Positions 1-9,302 of a stretch of DNA of 64,000 bases are shown here, piece after piece. Position numbers and translations under genes: made by a program. The stretch is from Pseudoalteromonas sp. MM1 (GTDB lineage Bacteria > Pseudomonadota > Gammaproteobacteria > Enterobacterales > Alteromonadaceae): NCBI RefSeq assembly GCF_030296835.1, contig NZ_AP027922.1:1798001-1862000 (forward strand), in the 5' to 3' direction. The number at the start of each line of letters is the position of its first letter. The stretch's first letter is position 1. The notes below the pieces were generated by a model. It saw only the letters and a program-made list of their open reading frames with translations, searched no databases and was not told where the DNA came from.

Positions 1-1737
1 AAATTCTGAAATTAAAGGCGGGCGTTTATTTTTATTGCGTGGCCAATTTAAATAAATAAAGTAAGCGGCAAAGCTAACAGCAAGTCCTAAAATAACCGCT
101 AAAGGGACCAGCCAAAGGTGTTTACTGCCAAAAAGTGATTTTAAAAAGTTGCTTTGCTTTTCTTCGTCAAAGCCAAGTACCCAGCTGGTCCATTGGTAAT
201 CAAGGGTTTCTAATTTGAGCCTTAACCAATTAACGGCTGCAAAATTACTTAAACTCACTAAGCCAAAATCGAGGTTACTTTTAAATTCATCATTGAGTTC
301 TTCGTTTTGCGAAAGTGACCCATTTAAACGCTCGGGGGCAACTACCGACGTAGCATCGAAAATTTGCCATTGATTATTAATATAGACTTCAACCCAGGCG
401 TGGGCATCGTACTGACGAACTGATAAATAGTTATTTGTTTGATTTTTTTCGCCACCTAAATAACCGCTGGCCAAGCGAGCAGGAATACCGGCGCTTCTAA
501 AAATATACGCTGCTGCACTGGCGTAATGGCCGCAAAATCCGCGTTTTTTTTCAAATAAAAATTGATCAATAGTGCTGTCACCCGTCATAGGATCAGGGGT
601 TAACGTGTAACTAAATTCTTGTTTCGCAAAGTAGTTAAGTAATGCACTATAAAAGTCGCTTTGCGACGTTGTTGATTGTTTAAGTTTTGCAGCAAGCTCA
701 GCAGCCTGTTGGTTTGTTTGGTTATTTAAGCGTGTGTAATAAGCGGTTTGCCACTTTGACAGTTGCTCTGTATTCAATGCTGCACTTGATACCTGATACT
801 GCAGGCTTTTAGCCTGATATTGTTTTTTTCGTAATAGCCCTAACGCATTATTTTCAACATTTTTATTATCACTGGTGGCGAAATCAAGCCCATATAACCA
901 TTTTTGATTAGCAGGCTCGGCAATAATAGTGTAAGTATTTTGTACTGCAATTTGTTTATTAGGATCAGCGCTTTGATTATTGTATTTTAGTAAATCAGAT
1001 GTTTTCCAGGCTTTACCATCAAAGGTATCGTGCACAAGTGCTCGCCAATAATAAGGCGAGGCGGGTGTTTTATTATCAAAACGGGCTCTAAAAACAAGTT
1101 CATCAGAATTAGACAACTTAGCAATGTCAAACGGGTCTACCTGTTCAGAGAGCCCCGTTTTAGCAAGCTTTGGCCCAGGTAATTGCCAAAAAGCGGGCAT
1201 TTTAGGTAAAAACAACAGCAAAAATATAGCTAAAGGCAAAGCAATAAATAACAGCTTAGCACTTTGTTTAGAGGCTAATTTTAAACTATGAGAAGATTCA
1301 ATTAAGCTCAATACCGCAAAATTGAGTAAAAATAGGGCGCTCATGGTTAAGGTGGTTATTATGCTTTGGTTAAATAAATACGCCGATGAAATAGAAAAAA
1401 ACGTGAGTGTGACGATAATATGGTAATGTTTTTTGGTTTTAGCCTGCAGTAATTTAAAAATACTAGAGAGTAATAACATAGCCACAAACAATATGACTGT
1501 ATCGCCTATACCTAGGGTGTAAATCATTAAAATTAAAGCAAGCCCAGCTAAAATATTAGCAAGCCACGCGTTAGGTTTAGGGGTGTTAGTCAGTGTTAAG
1601 TACACGTTCCAAAGGCATAAAAGCGATAAAACCCCAATAAACAGTAAGGGCATATGCGATAAATAAAACGCAAATAAACAGGCGTATATAAAGCTCATTG
1701 CTAAATTAATTGCCCGGTAATTTAATAGCTCAGCCAT
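1..1737 (-). CDS. TgpA-like transglutaminase membrane protein (partial, 3' end outside window)
   Basis: Reads open from an ATG at 1737 to the window edge (579 codons, no stop seen). The N-terminal third has several hydrophobic segments (DUF3488/TgpA N-terminal type). A periplasmic transglutaminase-like core follows, with the three catalytic motifs in order: Cys in RGFCGHYASA, His in YDAHAWVEVY and Asp in WQIFDATSV. A further membrane segment lies near the edge (LWLVPLAVILGLAVSFAAY). The start overlaps the DUF58 stop by 8 nt (ATGGCTGA), so the two are probably translationally coupled. MoxR-DUF58-TgpA clusters are widespread; the substrate is not known and proteolytic or cross-linking roles are both possible. 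Family assignment is firm, function is not. Confidence 0.88.
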   Translation of the reverse strand, partial: MAELLNYRAINLAMSFIYACLFAFYLSHMPLLFIGVLSLLCLWNVYLTLTNTPKPNAWLANILAGLALILMIYTLGIGDTVILFVAMLLLSSIFKLLQAKTKKHYHIIVTLTFFSISSAYLFNQSIITTLTMSALFLLNFAVLSLIESSHSLKLASKQSAKLLFIALPLAIFLLLFLPKMPAFWQLPGPKLAKTGLSEQVDPFDIAKLSNSDELVFRARFDNKTPASPYYWRALVHDTFDGKAWKTSDLLKYNNQSADPNKQIAVQNTYTIIAEPANQKWLYGLDFATSDNKNVENNALGLLRKKQYQAKSLQYQVSSAALNTEQLSKWQTAYYTRLNNQTNQQAAELAAKLKQSTTSQSDFYSALLNYFAKQEFSYTLTPDPMTGDSTIDQFLFEKKRGFCGHYASAAAYIFRSAGIPARLASGYLGGEKNQTNNYLSVRQYDAHAWVEVYINNQWQIFDATSVVAPERLNGSLSQNEELNDEFKSNLDFGLVSLSNFAAVNWLRLKLETLDYQWTSWVLGFDEEKQSNFLKSLFGSKHLWLVPLAVILGLAVSFAAYFIYLNWPRNKNKRPPLISEF

Positions 1738-2743
1738 TATTTGCTCCGCCGTATTCGCTCAGAAGCGCTAAACACTGTGGTTTATCGTGCGTGTCGTTAG
1801 TTGCTTTGTAACTTGCCGAGGGCAAAATTAGTGTAAATGGCGTGTTGTTTTCGCATGCATTACACACTAAAAAGCAAAGCTGACTCAAACGTTGCTCGGT
1901 GTTACCTGTTAGTAGATTGAAATCAAAAACAATATCTGACTTTTTATAATCATTAAATTCTTTTACTAATAACTGCTGCGATTTAGCGTAATGTTTCCAT
2001 GAAATTCGCTGCAACCCCATCTCTGGTAAATGCGTAATTAGTTCATCAAACTCTTCGCTGCCGCTCTCTTTAATACTGCCTGTTTGTGTTGTGTGTTCAA
2101 ACTTGCTGTTATACGTGTCGTTTAATACATGCTCTGGCGCAGGGTAAACGTAAACAAAGTCATTGGGTTGTATATAACTCCACACGCTTACCAGCCCAAA
2201 TGGGTAATTACTGTGTATTTTAAAACGTTCAAGGGTATATTTTCCGCGAGAGTTATAAGGTAGGTTAATAATTAAGGTGCTGTCTTTGGGTGTTACTTGT
2301 GCTAAGTGTTTTGCGTATTTCGGATCACGCGAGTAGCCAAGCGATACTGATTGCGTAAGCAAAGGGGCTTTTAAAATAAATTTAACCGAGCCTTTATTTG
2401 GCGAATAACTGGCAAAGTTTTTTATATAATCAACTGTTAGCCCTTTAGCGTTTGTATAACCAAGTAAAACAGCAATAATCATCACCACAAACATTAAATA
2501 AGCCATCACCAAAATTAAGTTATTTTGATAATTAATGCCCATAACAAAATTTAAAATAGCCACAATAATAAAATAAAAGCCGAGCTGCGAGGGCACCACA
2601 TAAATATTGTTATGAGCAAGCGTAATGGATTGCTTTGAATGCTTATTTTTAAGTAGTTTATTAAGTAATCGCTTTTTTAATGCCCCTAATATACTGACCT
2701 TTTGTGCTTTTTTTTTAAATAACACGTTAAACTGGCACTGCAA
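1730..2743 (-). CDS. DUF58 domain protein
   Basis: Has two hydrophobic segments near residues 55-95 (FYFIIVAILNFVMGI and LMFVVMIIAVLLGY), then a beta-rich region and the typical DUF58 core with EFDELITHLPEMGLQRISWK, where R-x-I-x-W-K is the family hallmark. DUF58 proteins are regularly encoded between a MoxR ATPase and a TgpA transglutaminase, as here. The frame opens at a TTG (2743) inside the end of moxR; a GTG at 2725, just after the moxR stop, is the alternative start. Neither has a clear Shine-Dalgarno sequence, so coupling to moxR is likely. Molecular role unknown. Confidence 0.85.
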   Translation of the reverse strand: MQCQFNVLFKKKAQKVSILGALKKRLLNKLLKNKHSKQSITLAHNNIYVVPSQLGFYFIIVAILNFVMGINYQNNLILVMAYLMFVVMIIAVLLGYTNAKGLTVDYIKNFASYSPNKGSVKFILKAPLLTQSVSLGYSRDPKYAKHLAQVTPKDSTLIINLPYNSRGKYTLERFKIHSNYPFGLVSVWSYIQPNDFVYVYPAPEHVLNDTYNSKFEHTTQTGSIKESGSEEFDELITHLPEMGLQRISWKHYAKSQQLLVKEFNDYKKSDIVFDFNLLTGNTEQRLSQLCFLVCNACENNTPFTLILPSASYKATNDTHDKPQCLALLSEYGGANNG

Positions 2744-3632
2744 CGGTTTTTAAAATTTCATTTACTTGCGCTTCGCCTGACTCACTATGAAGTCCTAACC
2801 TGTGTTGGCATACACTTGCAAATACAGCTTGTACATCGTCAGGGGTAACAAAATCGCGACCTTCAATAAATGCCCACGATTTAGCGGCTTTTGCAAGCGC
2901 CATACTAGCTCTAGGAGAGAGAGAACCTGCAAATGCTGAGCTTTGGCGTGTATGCGTTACTAATTCAATAATATAATCGATTACAGGGCTACTTATCACA
3001 ATTTGATTAATTAACGTTTGAATTTGCTGTAGCTGCTTAGCATCTATTCTTTGTGGTAATTGGCTGTAGTCTCGCGGTTTAATATTTAAAATTAGTTGCT
3101 TTTCAGCCTCTTTAGGAGGGAACCCTAAACTTATGCGCATTAAAAATCGATCTAACTGCGATTCTGGAAGTGGATAAGTACCCGATTGATAAAGCGGGTT
3201 TTGCGTGGCAATTACAAAAAAAGGATTTGGTAACGTGTACTTTGTACCATCTACTGTCACTTGCTGCTCTTCCATTGCCTCAAGTAATGCACTTTGCGTT
3301 TTAGGCCCTGCGCGGTTTATTTCATCTGCTAATACAACTTGGCTAAAAATGGGCCCTTTATGAAATGTAAACGTGTGCTCATTAGCGTTAAATACATTGG
3401 TTCCCAAAATATCGGCAGGTAAAAGGTCGCTTGTAAATTGTATACGCTGATACGACAGCCCAAGCACAGCAGCAAGTGCATGTGAGAGCGTAGTTTTTCC
3501 CATACCAGGTAAGTCCTCTATCAGTAAATGCCCCTCACTGAATAAGCATGTTAGTGCTAGTTTTATTTGTTGTTTTTTTCCAAAAATAACACTCGATAAA
3601 TCGTCGATAATTGCCGTAACAGTGCTTTGCAT
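2727..3632 (-). CDS. MoxR-family AAA+ ATPase
   Basis: A 301-residue AAA+ protein. Walker A is GMGKTTLS (about residue 44), Walker B is VVLADEINRAGP, sensor 1 is FFVIATQNP, and the arginine/sensor 2 part contains SPRASMALAKAAKSWA. These are diagnostic for MoxR ATPases, chaperone-like enzymes thought to act on the DUF58/VWA partners encoded beside them. The ATG has an AAGGT ribosome binding site. It is the second gene of a probable operon: CheY-like, moxR, DUF58, tgpA. Confidence 0.92.
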   Translation of the reverse strand: MQSTVTAIIDDLSSVIFGKKQQIKLALTCLFSEGHLLIEDLPGMGKTTLSHALAAVLGLSYQRIQFTSDLLPADILGTNVFNANEHTFTFHKGPIFSQVVLADEINRAGPKTQSALLEAMEEQQVTVDGTKYTLPNPFFVIATQNPLYQSGTYPLPESQLDRFLMRISLGFPPKEAEKQLILNIKPRDYSQLPQRIDAKQLQQIQTLINQIVISSPVIDYIIELVTHTRQSSAFAGSLSPRASMALAKAAKSWAFIEGRDFVTPDDVQAVFASVCQHRLGLHSESGEAQVNEILKTVAVPV

Positions 3633-3644
3633 ACTTACCTTATT

Positions 3645-4028
3645 TTATTCGCTTAGTTCGAGGCGCTTCATAACAGAATTAACTTTTTTAGCATTAAAAG
3701 GTTTTTCAATAAAGCCTTTAGCGCCTAATTCCCATGTGTTTTGCACGTTTTCAAGGGTGTTATGACCCGAGCACATAACAACGTGAGCGTGAGGGTAACT
3801 ATCATTAATATGTTCTAGAATATCAGAGCTTTCTGAATCAGGTAAGTCCACATCTAAAAATATGACATTGGGTGATTTTTTATCAAGAAGGGGTTTAGCA
3901 GAAAGGTAATCGTTGCTTTCTAAAATATCTTCAAAGCCTAGCTCCGTTAATATCTGGTTTAGGTAGTCACGTATTTCCTTAACGTCATCAATAATAAGTA
4001 TAGGCTCAAGCGGGCGCACAAATTCCAT
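3645..4028 (-). CDS. single-domain response regulator (CheY-like)
   Basis: A 127-residue stand-alone receiver domain. Visible are the acidic pair (ILIIDDVKEI), the phosphoacceptor Asp in VIFLDVDLPD, the Ser/Thr-switch region MCSGHNT and the conserved Lys in FIEKPF. There is no output domain. It lies only 12 bp upstream of moxR on the same strand, so it is probably the first gene of that operon. No histidine kinase is adjacent; the sensor at 13.9 kb lacks its phosphoacceptor His and is an unlikely partner. Family is certain, pathway unknown. Confidence 0.9.
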   Translation of the reverse strand: MEFVRPLEPILIIDDVKEIRDYLNQILTELGFEDILESNDYLSAKPLLDKKSPNVIFLDVDLPDSESSDILEHINDSYPHAHVVMCSGHNTLENVQNTWELGAKGFIEKPFNAKKVNSVMKRLELSE

Positions 4029-4188
4029 ATGTTAATTACTTCTATTTTTTATACATCTAAAGTAATTTAATTTTATGCTAAGCATTGTGTAAGCTCAAGA
4101 AAGTAAATCAAAAAACAACCAATTAGCGCTTTTACGCGCCTAAACCTGCCGTATTAATTAAACGCCCATACCATTTAATTGGTTAACA

Positions 4189-4398
4189 ATACCAATCCGC
4201 AATAATATTTAATCATTTTCAGGGGCTAAACGTGTCGCTATCTGCGTTAAAAAATTCTCATTTACGACTGCATGGATGCAGAAGGTAGAGCAATGCAGGA
4301 GCAATTGCCGAGAACAACTAAATAGCGAATTTTTTGGCCTTTCCATCAACACGTTTATCCATCCTCAAAATAGATCACTTAATTATGCGGATTGGTAT
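4189..4398. repeat. MITE-like inverted-repeat element, 210 bp
   Basis: Bounded by perfect 13 bp terminal inverted repeats (ATACCAATCCGCA at 4189-4201 and its complement at 4386-4398). Similarity of the arms continues inward for about 75 nt, including AAACGTGT and AAAAAATTC blocks in inverted order, so the transcript could fold into one long hairpin. No coding capacity. The core carries GCATGGATGC and GCAGGAGCAATTGCCGAG, a motif also recognisable in the repeat near the right end of the window. No target-site duplication is obvious. Confidence 0.75.
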
Positions 4399-4705
4399 AA
4401 ATGTTAAATAACGCGCTTCAATACTCCTCTACAGAACATATTAAATAAGACTTTAGTCATAACGAGCAATTTTATTCTGGAATTTAAAACTATTAAGCCC
4501 TTGTTTATAAATATAAATTTTTATAAGTACGATTTCATGTAAATGTTTTGTAATAAAAGATGTTGACGTTACATTATTCATTTGTGATTATGCTCACTAG
4601 CTGAGCCGATGCCCATTACGAGGTTTAAAAACACATTTAAGTAAAATGCTCATTTGCTTTAGCTGCACACTGAAAATACACAACACACTAAATAGAGAGT
4701 TCATT
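4399..4705 (+). promoter_or_regulatory. upstream region of the outer-membrane protein, with a possible sigma-70 promoter
   Basis: Non-coding. The best promoter candidate is TTGACG at 4563-4568, a 17 nt spacer and GATTAT at 4586-4591, about 115 nt ahead of the OMP start. It would drive the OMP and perhaps the ABC importer. A SorC-type operator could lie here but I could not identify one. Confidence 0.4.
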
Positions 4706-6028
4706 ATGTTAAATAATAAGAAAGCTAAATTTGCGCTAACTTTAGTAGCAGCAGCGTTGGCGGCGCCTGCACAAGCAGAAATGTCAGATTACTTTGACCG
4801 CCTTGACGTTAACTTTCTAGCAATGCAAAACTTTCAGTCTATTCAAGCTAAAGACGGTGCATTTCGCCCTGAAGATGAAGAGCAGTCATCAGGTTTTGGG
4901 CGTATCAGAGCTAATTTAATGCTTAAGTTTCATATAAATGAATACATTACTGCCGACATTGATATAGCTGAAGAGCCAAACGATTTTGGCGGCGGCGACC
5001 GTGATTTTTCGTTTCATAACGACTTTGCAGGTATTGAATTTGATTTACTTGGCTTATACGGCACACCAAACGAAAACGAAAATTTAACGCTTCGTTTAGG
5101 TAACATTGGTGCATCTCCATTTCAGTTTAAAGGTTTTCAAGATGGCGCTGATAACCAAGGTAATGCCTTAATTGGTAACGGCATTAACGACTACGCAACC
5201 GCAGAAAACGGTGCACAATTAAGCTATACAGAAACGTTTGATAGTGGTGTGCTGCGCTCTTATAACGTAGCGGGTCATATTACTACATCAAGTTTTGGCG
5301 AAGCATTTCAAGAAGATAGGGGCTTTAACTACCGTTTACAAGGGTCATTAGAGTTTGAAGGGGGCTTTAAAGTTGGCTTAAATTACTTACAAGCTAACCA
5401 AGGCGACCAACTTCGTTTTGAAAATGGCGTAGCTAGCTTAGATGGACTCACAACAACTAATTACCGTTTTGGCGATGGCGAAAACTATAACTTTTCTGCT
5501 TCTCCTTCAAGCGAACGTGATACTCACGTAGGTGTTATGCCAGGGCTTGATCAGTCTATTATTCAATTAAATTTGGCGTATCAGCCATCAGATCAAACCA
5601 GTATCATTTTAATGTTAGGTAAATCGTCTGACGATTACACCTTTGCTGATTCTGCAGGTAACGCAGTGGCAGGTATTACCTACTTTGGTACAGATGGCGT
5701 AGCTGACGAAAACGGTACTACGTTTGATTCAAACAGCGTAATTAAAGGCGAGAGCTCAGTAGAATATTACGCAGTTGAAGCACAGCAATACATTATTCCT
5801 GAAAAACTTTACGTAGCAGCACGCTATGCAGAGTCAGAAAACACTTCCGATTTAATCAGCCAAAACGATAACACCGTTGAGCGCTTACAAGTAGCCGCAG
5901 GTTACTGGTTTACAGATTCTACACTATTAAAAGTTGAGTATGTAAACCAAGAAGAAGGCGCAAATTCAGGCGGCCAAATTGGTCGTGGTTTTGACGGTTT
6001 CACCTCAGAAATCTCAGTTAAATTTTAA
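4706..6028 (+). CDS. outer-membrane beta-barrel protein (putative porin of the polyol importer)
   Basis: From the ATG at 4706 (an upstream in-frame ATG at 4646 would spoil the leader) the protein is 440 residues. It has a clear signal peptide ending APAQA, then alternating polar/aromatic strands, and ends with the aromatic C-terminal signature ISVKF typical of outer-membrane beta-barrels. It is not recognisably OmpC-like or a TonB receptor. It lies 139 bp upstream of the substrate-binding protein gene on the same strand, which suggests an outer-membrane entry route for the same substrate. That link is inference from position only. Confidence 0.65.
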   Translation: MLNNKKAKFALTLVAAALAAPAQAEMSDYFDRLDVNFLAMQNFQSIQAKDGAFRPEDEEQSSGFGRIRANLMLKFHINEYITADIDIAEEPNDFGGGDRDFSFHNDFAGIEFDLLGLYGTPNENENLTLRLGNIGASPFQFKGFQDGADNQGNALIGNGINDYATAENGAQLSYTETFDSGVLRSYNVAGHITTSSFGEAFQEDRGFNYRLQGSLEFEGGFKVGLNYLQANQGDQLRFENGVASLDGLTTTNYRFGDGENYNFSASPSSERDTHVGVMPGLDQSIIQLNLAYQPSDQTSIILMLGKSSDDYTFADSAGNAVAGITYFGTDGVADENGTTFDSNSVIKGESSVEYYAVEAQQYIIPEKLYVAARYAESENTSDLISQNDNTVERLQVAAGYWFTDSTLLKVEYVNQEEGANSGGQIGRGFDGFTSEISVKF

Positions 6029-6059
6029 ATAGCTTACTAACTTACTGTTTGGTTTAAAG

Positions 6060-6092
6060 GTAATTTCAGCGCTGTAAATACGTTGAAATTAC
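6060..6092 (+). promoter_or_regulatory. intercistronic hairpin
   Basis: GTAATTTCA (6060-6068) pairs perfectly with TGAAATTAC (6084-6092), and an AGCGCT palindrome sits at the start of the loop. It lies between the OMP and binding-protein genes. It has no T-run, so partial termination or mRNA-end protection is more likely than full termination. Confidence 0.45.
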
Positions 6093-6167
6093 TCACCGCT
6101 TTAATTACTAAGGCGCTTTACAGTTATTTTTTAAGCGTCATTTAACATATTTATGAGGGTTAACCCG

Positions 6168-7472
6168 ATGAAAACTAAATTATTAATGCTCGCGTGTTCA
6201 GTTATGGCTATTAACGTAGCCGCTAAAGAAACCATAACCATTGCCACAGTTAATAATGGTGACATGATCACCATGAAAGAACTTAGCAATCATTTTGAAG
6301 AACAAAACCCAGATATTTCTTTAAAATGGGTAACACTAGAAGAAAATATTTTACGTCAACGTGTAACAACCGATGTTGCCACAAAAGGCGGCCAATACGA
6401 CGTAATGACAATTGGCACATATGAAGTGCCAATTTGGGGTAAACAAAACTGGCTAACTGAGCTTGATAACCTAGGTGAAAATTACGATGTTGATGACTTA
6501 CTACCAGCTATTCGTAGTGGTTTAACGATAGATAACAAATTATACGCGGCCCCATTTTATGGCGAAAGCTCTATGGTTATGTACCGTACAGACCTCATGA
6601 AAAAAGCTGGCCTAGAAATGCCAAATGCGCCTACGTGGAGCTTTATTCAAAAAGCTGCAAAAGCGATGACCAATAAAGATGAAGGTGTATACGGCCTTTG
6701 CTTACGTGGTAAAGCTGGTTGGGGCGAAAATGTTGCTTTAATTACGTCAATGGCAAACTCGTTTGGCGCTCGCTGGTTTGATGAAAACTGGAAACCACAA
6801 TTTAACACCCCTGAGTGGAAAGCCACACTCCAGTATTATGTAGATGTTATGAAAGAGTCAGGCCCTGCGGGTTCGTCAGCTAATGGGTTTAATGAAAACC
6901 TAGCGTTATTTCAAACGGGTAAATGTGGTATTTGGATTGATGCAACGGTTGCTGGCGCGTTTGTAACTAATAAAAAAGATTCTGAAGTAGCTGATAAAGT
7001 AGGCTTTGCACTTGCACCAGATAATGGCCTTGGTAAACGAGGTAATTGGCTGTGGTCATGGACACTTGCAATTCCTTCAAGCAGTAAAAAATCTGATGCT
7101 GCAATGAAATTTATTAGCTGGGCTACATCAAAAGAGTACAGTCAATTAGTTGCCGATAACAAAGGGTGGGCAAAAGTACCGCCGGGTACTCGCGCATCAC
7201 TTTATGAAAACGAGCAATACATGAATGCAGCCCCGTTTGCACAAATAACGCTTGATTCTATTAATTCGGCCGACCCGAAAAACCCTACTGTTAAACCCGT
7301 ACCTTATGTTGGTATTCAGTTTGTAGCTATTCCTGAATTTCAAGGCATTGGCACAGCTGTTGGACAACAGTTTTCTGCAGCACTTACTGGGCAAATGACT
7401 GTTGAGCAAGCGTTAAGCACATCACAGCGCTTAGTTGAGCGCACCATGCGTAAAGCACGCTACCCTAAATAA
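6168..7472 (+). CDS. polyol/sugar ABC transporter substrate-binding protein (SmoE/MtlE-like)
   Basis: 434 residues from the ATG at 6168, preceded by GAGGGT; an in-frame ATG at 6153 lacks a good site. Signal peptide about 19-20 residues (LLMLACSVMAINVAA). The mature protein starts TITIATVNNGDM and carries family 1 extracellular solute-binding features, closest by memory to sorbitol/mannitol binding proteins (GGQYDVMTIGTYEVPIWG, YAAPFYGESSMVMYR, GLCLRGKAGWGEN, GIWIDATVAG). Periplasmic; it delivers substrate to the permeases downstream. The substrate is inferred to be a polyol such as mannitol, sorbitol or arabitol. Confidence 0.82.
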   Translation: MKTKLLMLACSVMAINVAAKETITIATVNNGDMITMKELSNHFEEQNPDISLKWVTLEENILRQRVTTDVATKGGQYDVMTIGTYEVPIWGKQNWLTELDNLGENYDVDDLLPAIRSGLTIDNKLYAAPFYGESSMVMYRTDLMKKAGLEMPNAPTWSFIQKAAKAMTNKDEGVYGLCLRGKAGWGENVALITSMANSFGARWFDENWKPQFNTPEWKATLQYYVDVMKESGPAGSSANGFNENLALFQTGKCGIWIDATVAGAFVTNKKDSEVADKVGFALAPDNGLGKRGNWLWSWTLAIPSSSKKSDAAMKFISWATSKEYSQLVADNKGWAKVPPGTRASLYENEQYMNAAPFAQITLDSINSADPKNPTVKPVPYVGIQFVAIPEFQGIGTAVGQQFSAALTGQMTVEQALSTSQRLVERTMRKARYPK

Positions 7473-7509
7473 GTAGGCGGGTAAGTTAAATGCTTACCTC
7501 GTATTTTTC

Positions 7510-7568
7510 GTCAGCATTAGCATGTTATCTAGTAACCGTTTGTCGTTGTTACTAAGGTTAATGCTGAC
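7510..7568 (+). promoter_or_regulatory. large two-tier hairpin between binding-protein and permease genes
   Basis: Outer arms GTCAGCATTA (7510-7519) and TAATGCTGAC (7559-7568) are perfectly complementary. Inside them TAGTAAC (7530-7536) pairs with GTTACTA (7548-7554). The structure ends 18 nt before the permease ATG. Intercistronic hairpins after binding-protein genes often protect the upstream message and keep binding protein in excess over permease; that role is inferred. Confidence 0.6.
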
Positions 7569-7586
7569 TTTTTGAAGGTCACTGAT

Positions 7587-8459
7587 ATGGCAACTACACA
7601 GTCTCGTACGCTTGCACGCATAATGCTATTTCCTAGTGTAATTTTATTACTAGGATGGATGATAGTGCCGCTGTGCATGACACTCTATTTCTCATTTGTA
7701 GATTACAACTTACTTATTCCTGGTGAACGCGAATTTGTAGGCTTTTTAAACTACGAGTTTTTCTTAACAGATCCTGCATTTGTTGAATCCTTTTTTAATA
7801 CCCTTTATTTAGTAACGGGTGTATTAGCTATCACAATTTGTGGTGGTATCGGTTTAGCTGTTCTCCTCGACCAAGCAATATGGGGGCGAAATTATGTTCG
7901 TATTATGGTTCTCGCCCCATTTTTTGTTATGCCAACTGTATCGGCTTTGGTGTGGAAAAACATGTTTATGAACCCTGTAAATGGGTTATTTGCACACTTT
8001 GCAATATGGCTTGGGTTTGAACCTATCGACTTTTTTGCGCAAATGCCTTTATTTTCAATCATTATTATTGTTTCTTGGCAGTGGTTACCGTTTGCTGCGT
8101 TGATATTACTCACGGCAATTCAATCACTTGACCGCGAACAACTCGAAGCTGCTGATTTAGATGGTGCAGGGCCTTTTAGCAAGTTTTTTTACATAGTGCT
8201 GCCGCATTTATCACGTGCTGTTACCGCTGTTATTTTAATTGAAACTATATTTTTACTGTCTATTTTTGCAGAAATTTTAGTAACAACTAGTGGCGGGCCT
8301 GGGTATGCATCAACCAATATTACTTACTTAATTTACACCCAATCGTTATTACAATTTGATGTAGGCGGGGGCTCAGCAGGGGGCATAGTTGCAGTAATTA
8401 TTGCCAATATTGTAGCCATATTTTTAATGCGCCTTATTGGTAAAAACTTAGAGGGTTAA
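7587..8459 (+). CDS. ABC transporter permease, SmoF/MalF-type
   Basis: 290 residues from the ATG at 7587 with GAAGG 8 nt upstream; the frame can be extended to a TTG at 7572 but that would bury the ribosome site. Six hydrophobic segments. The binding-protein-dependent permease EAA loop is visible as EQLEAADLDGAGPFSKFFYIVLP near residues 185-210. First of two permeases of the importer; its stop is 2 bp from the next start, so coupled translation is likely. Confidence 0.88.
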   Translation: MATTQSRTLARIMLFPSVILLLGWMIVPLCMTLYFSFVDYNLLIPGEREFVGFLNYEFFLTDPAFVESFFNTLYLVTGVLAITICGGIGLAVLLDQAIWGRNYVRIMVLAPFFVMPTVSALVWKNMFMNPVNGLFAHFAIWLGFEPIDFFAQMPLFSIIIIVSWQWLPFAALILLTAIQSLDREQLEAADLDGAGPFSKFFYIVLPHLSRAVTAVILIETIFLLSIFAEILVTTSGGPGYASTNITYLIYTQSLLQFDVGGGSAGGIVAVIIANIVAIFLMRLIGKNLEG

Positions 8460-8461
8460 TC

Positions 8462-9292
8462 ATGGCTAGTGCAGCAAATAAAAAATCAAAACTAATTTAT
8501 ACCCTGGCAGCATGGACCATTAGCGGGATGATATTTTTCCCAATTTTATGGACATTAATCACCAGCTTTAAAACCGAAGCAGAAGCAATATCAGCGACAC
8601 CAGCGCTATTTGCTTTTGATTGGACACTGGAAAACTATCAAGATGTGTTAAAGCGCTCGCCATATTTTGATCACTTTTGGAATTCGGTGGTTATATCACT
8701 AGGCTCCAGTTTATTGGGCTTATTAATAGCCGTACCTGCCGCGTGGTCTATGGCGTTTGTGCAAACGAAAAAAACTAAAAACCTACTTATGTGGATGCTT
8801 TCTACAAAAATGTTACCACCGGTAGGGGTGTTAATTCCTATTTATTTACTCTTTAGAGACTTTGCCTTACTAGATACAAAACTGGGCTTAGTTATTGTTA
8901 TGACCTTAATAAACTTACCGATTATGGTATGGATGTTATACACCTACTTTAGAGAAATTCCCGGTGAAATTTTAGAAGCGTCACGAATGGATGGCGCAAC
9001 TATTGGCGAAGAAATATTTCATGTATTACTGCCAATCGCATTACCTGGCATAGCATCAACATTACTGTTAAACGTAATTTTGGCATGGAACGAAGCATTT
9101 TGGACACTCATTCTAACCGCTGCGAATGCCGCACCACTAACGGCATTTATTGCCAGTTACTCAAGCCCAGAAGGGTTATTTTACGCCAAGTTGTCGGCAG
9201 CTTCTGCCATGGCCATTGTGCCAATATTAATTCTTGGTTGGTTTAGTCAAAAACAATTAGTGCGCGGCTTAAGCTTTGGCGCAGTAAAGTAG
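8462..9292 (+). CDS. ABC transporter permease, SmoG/MalG-type
   Basis: 276 residues with six hydrophobic segments and the EAA loop [20 protein letters not shown] at about residues 168-187. It begins with a short polar leader and one membrane helix, as usual for MalG-like subunits. It forms the heterodimeric inner-membrane channel with the preceding permease and lies 10 bp upstream of the ATPase gene. Confidence 0.88.
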   Translation: MASAANKKSKLIYTLAAWTISGMIFFPILWTLITSFKTEAEAISATPALFAFDWTLENYQDVLKRSPYFDHFWNSVVISLGSSLLGLLIAVPAAWSMAFVQTKKTKNLLMWMLSTKMLPPVGVLIPIYLLFRDFALLDTKLGLVIVMTLINLPIMVWMLYTYFREIPGEILEASRMDGATIGEEIFHVLLPIALPGIASTLLLNVILAWNEAFWTLILTAANAAPLTAFIASYSSPEGLFYAKLSAASAMAIVPILILGWFSQKQLVRGLSFGAVK

Positions 9293-9302
9293 GAGAACAC
9301 AC

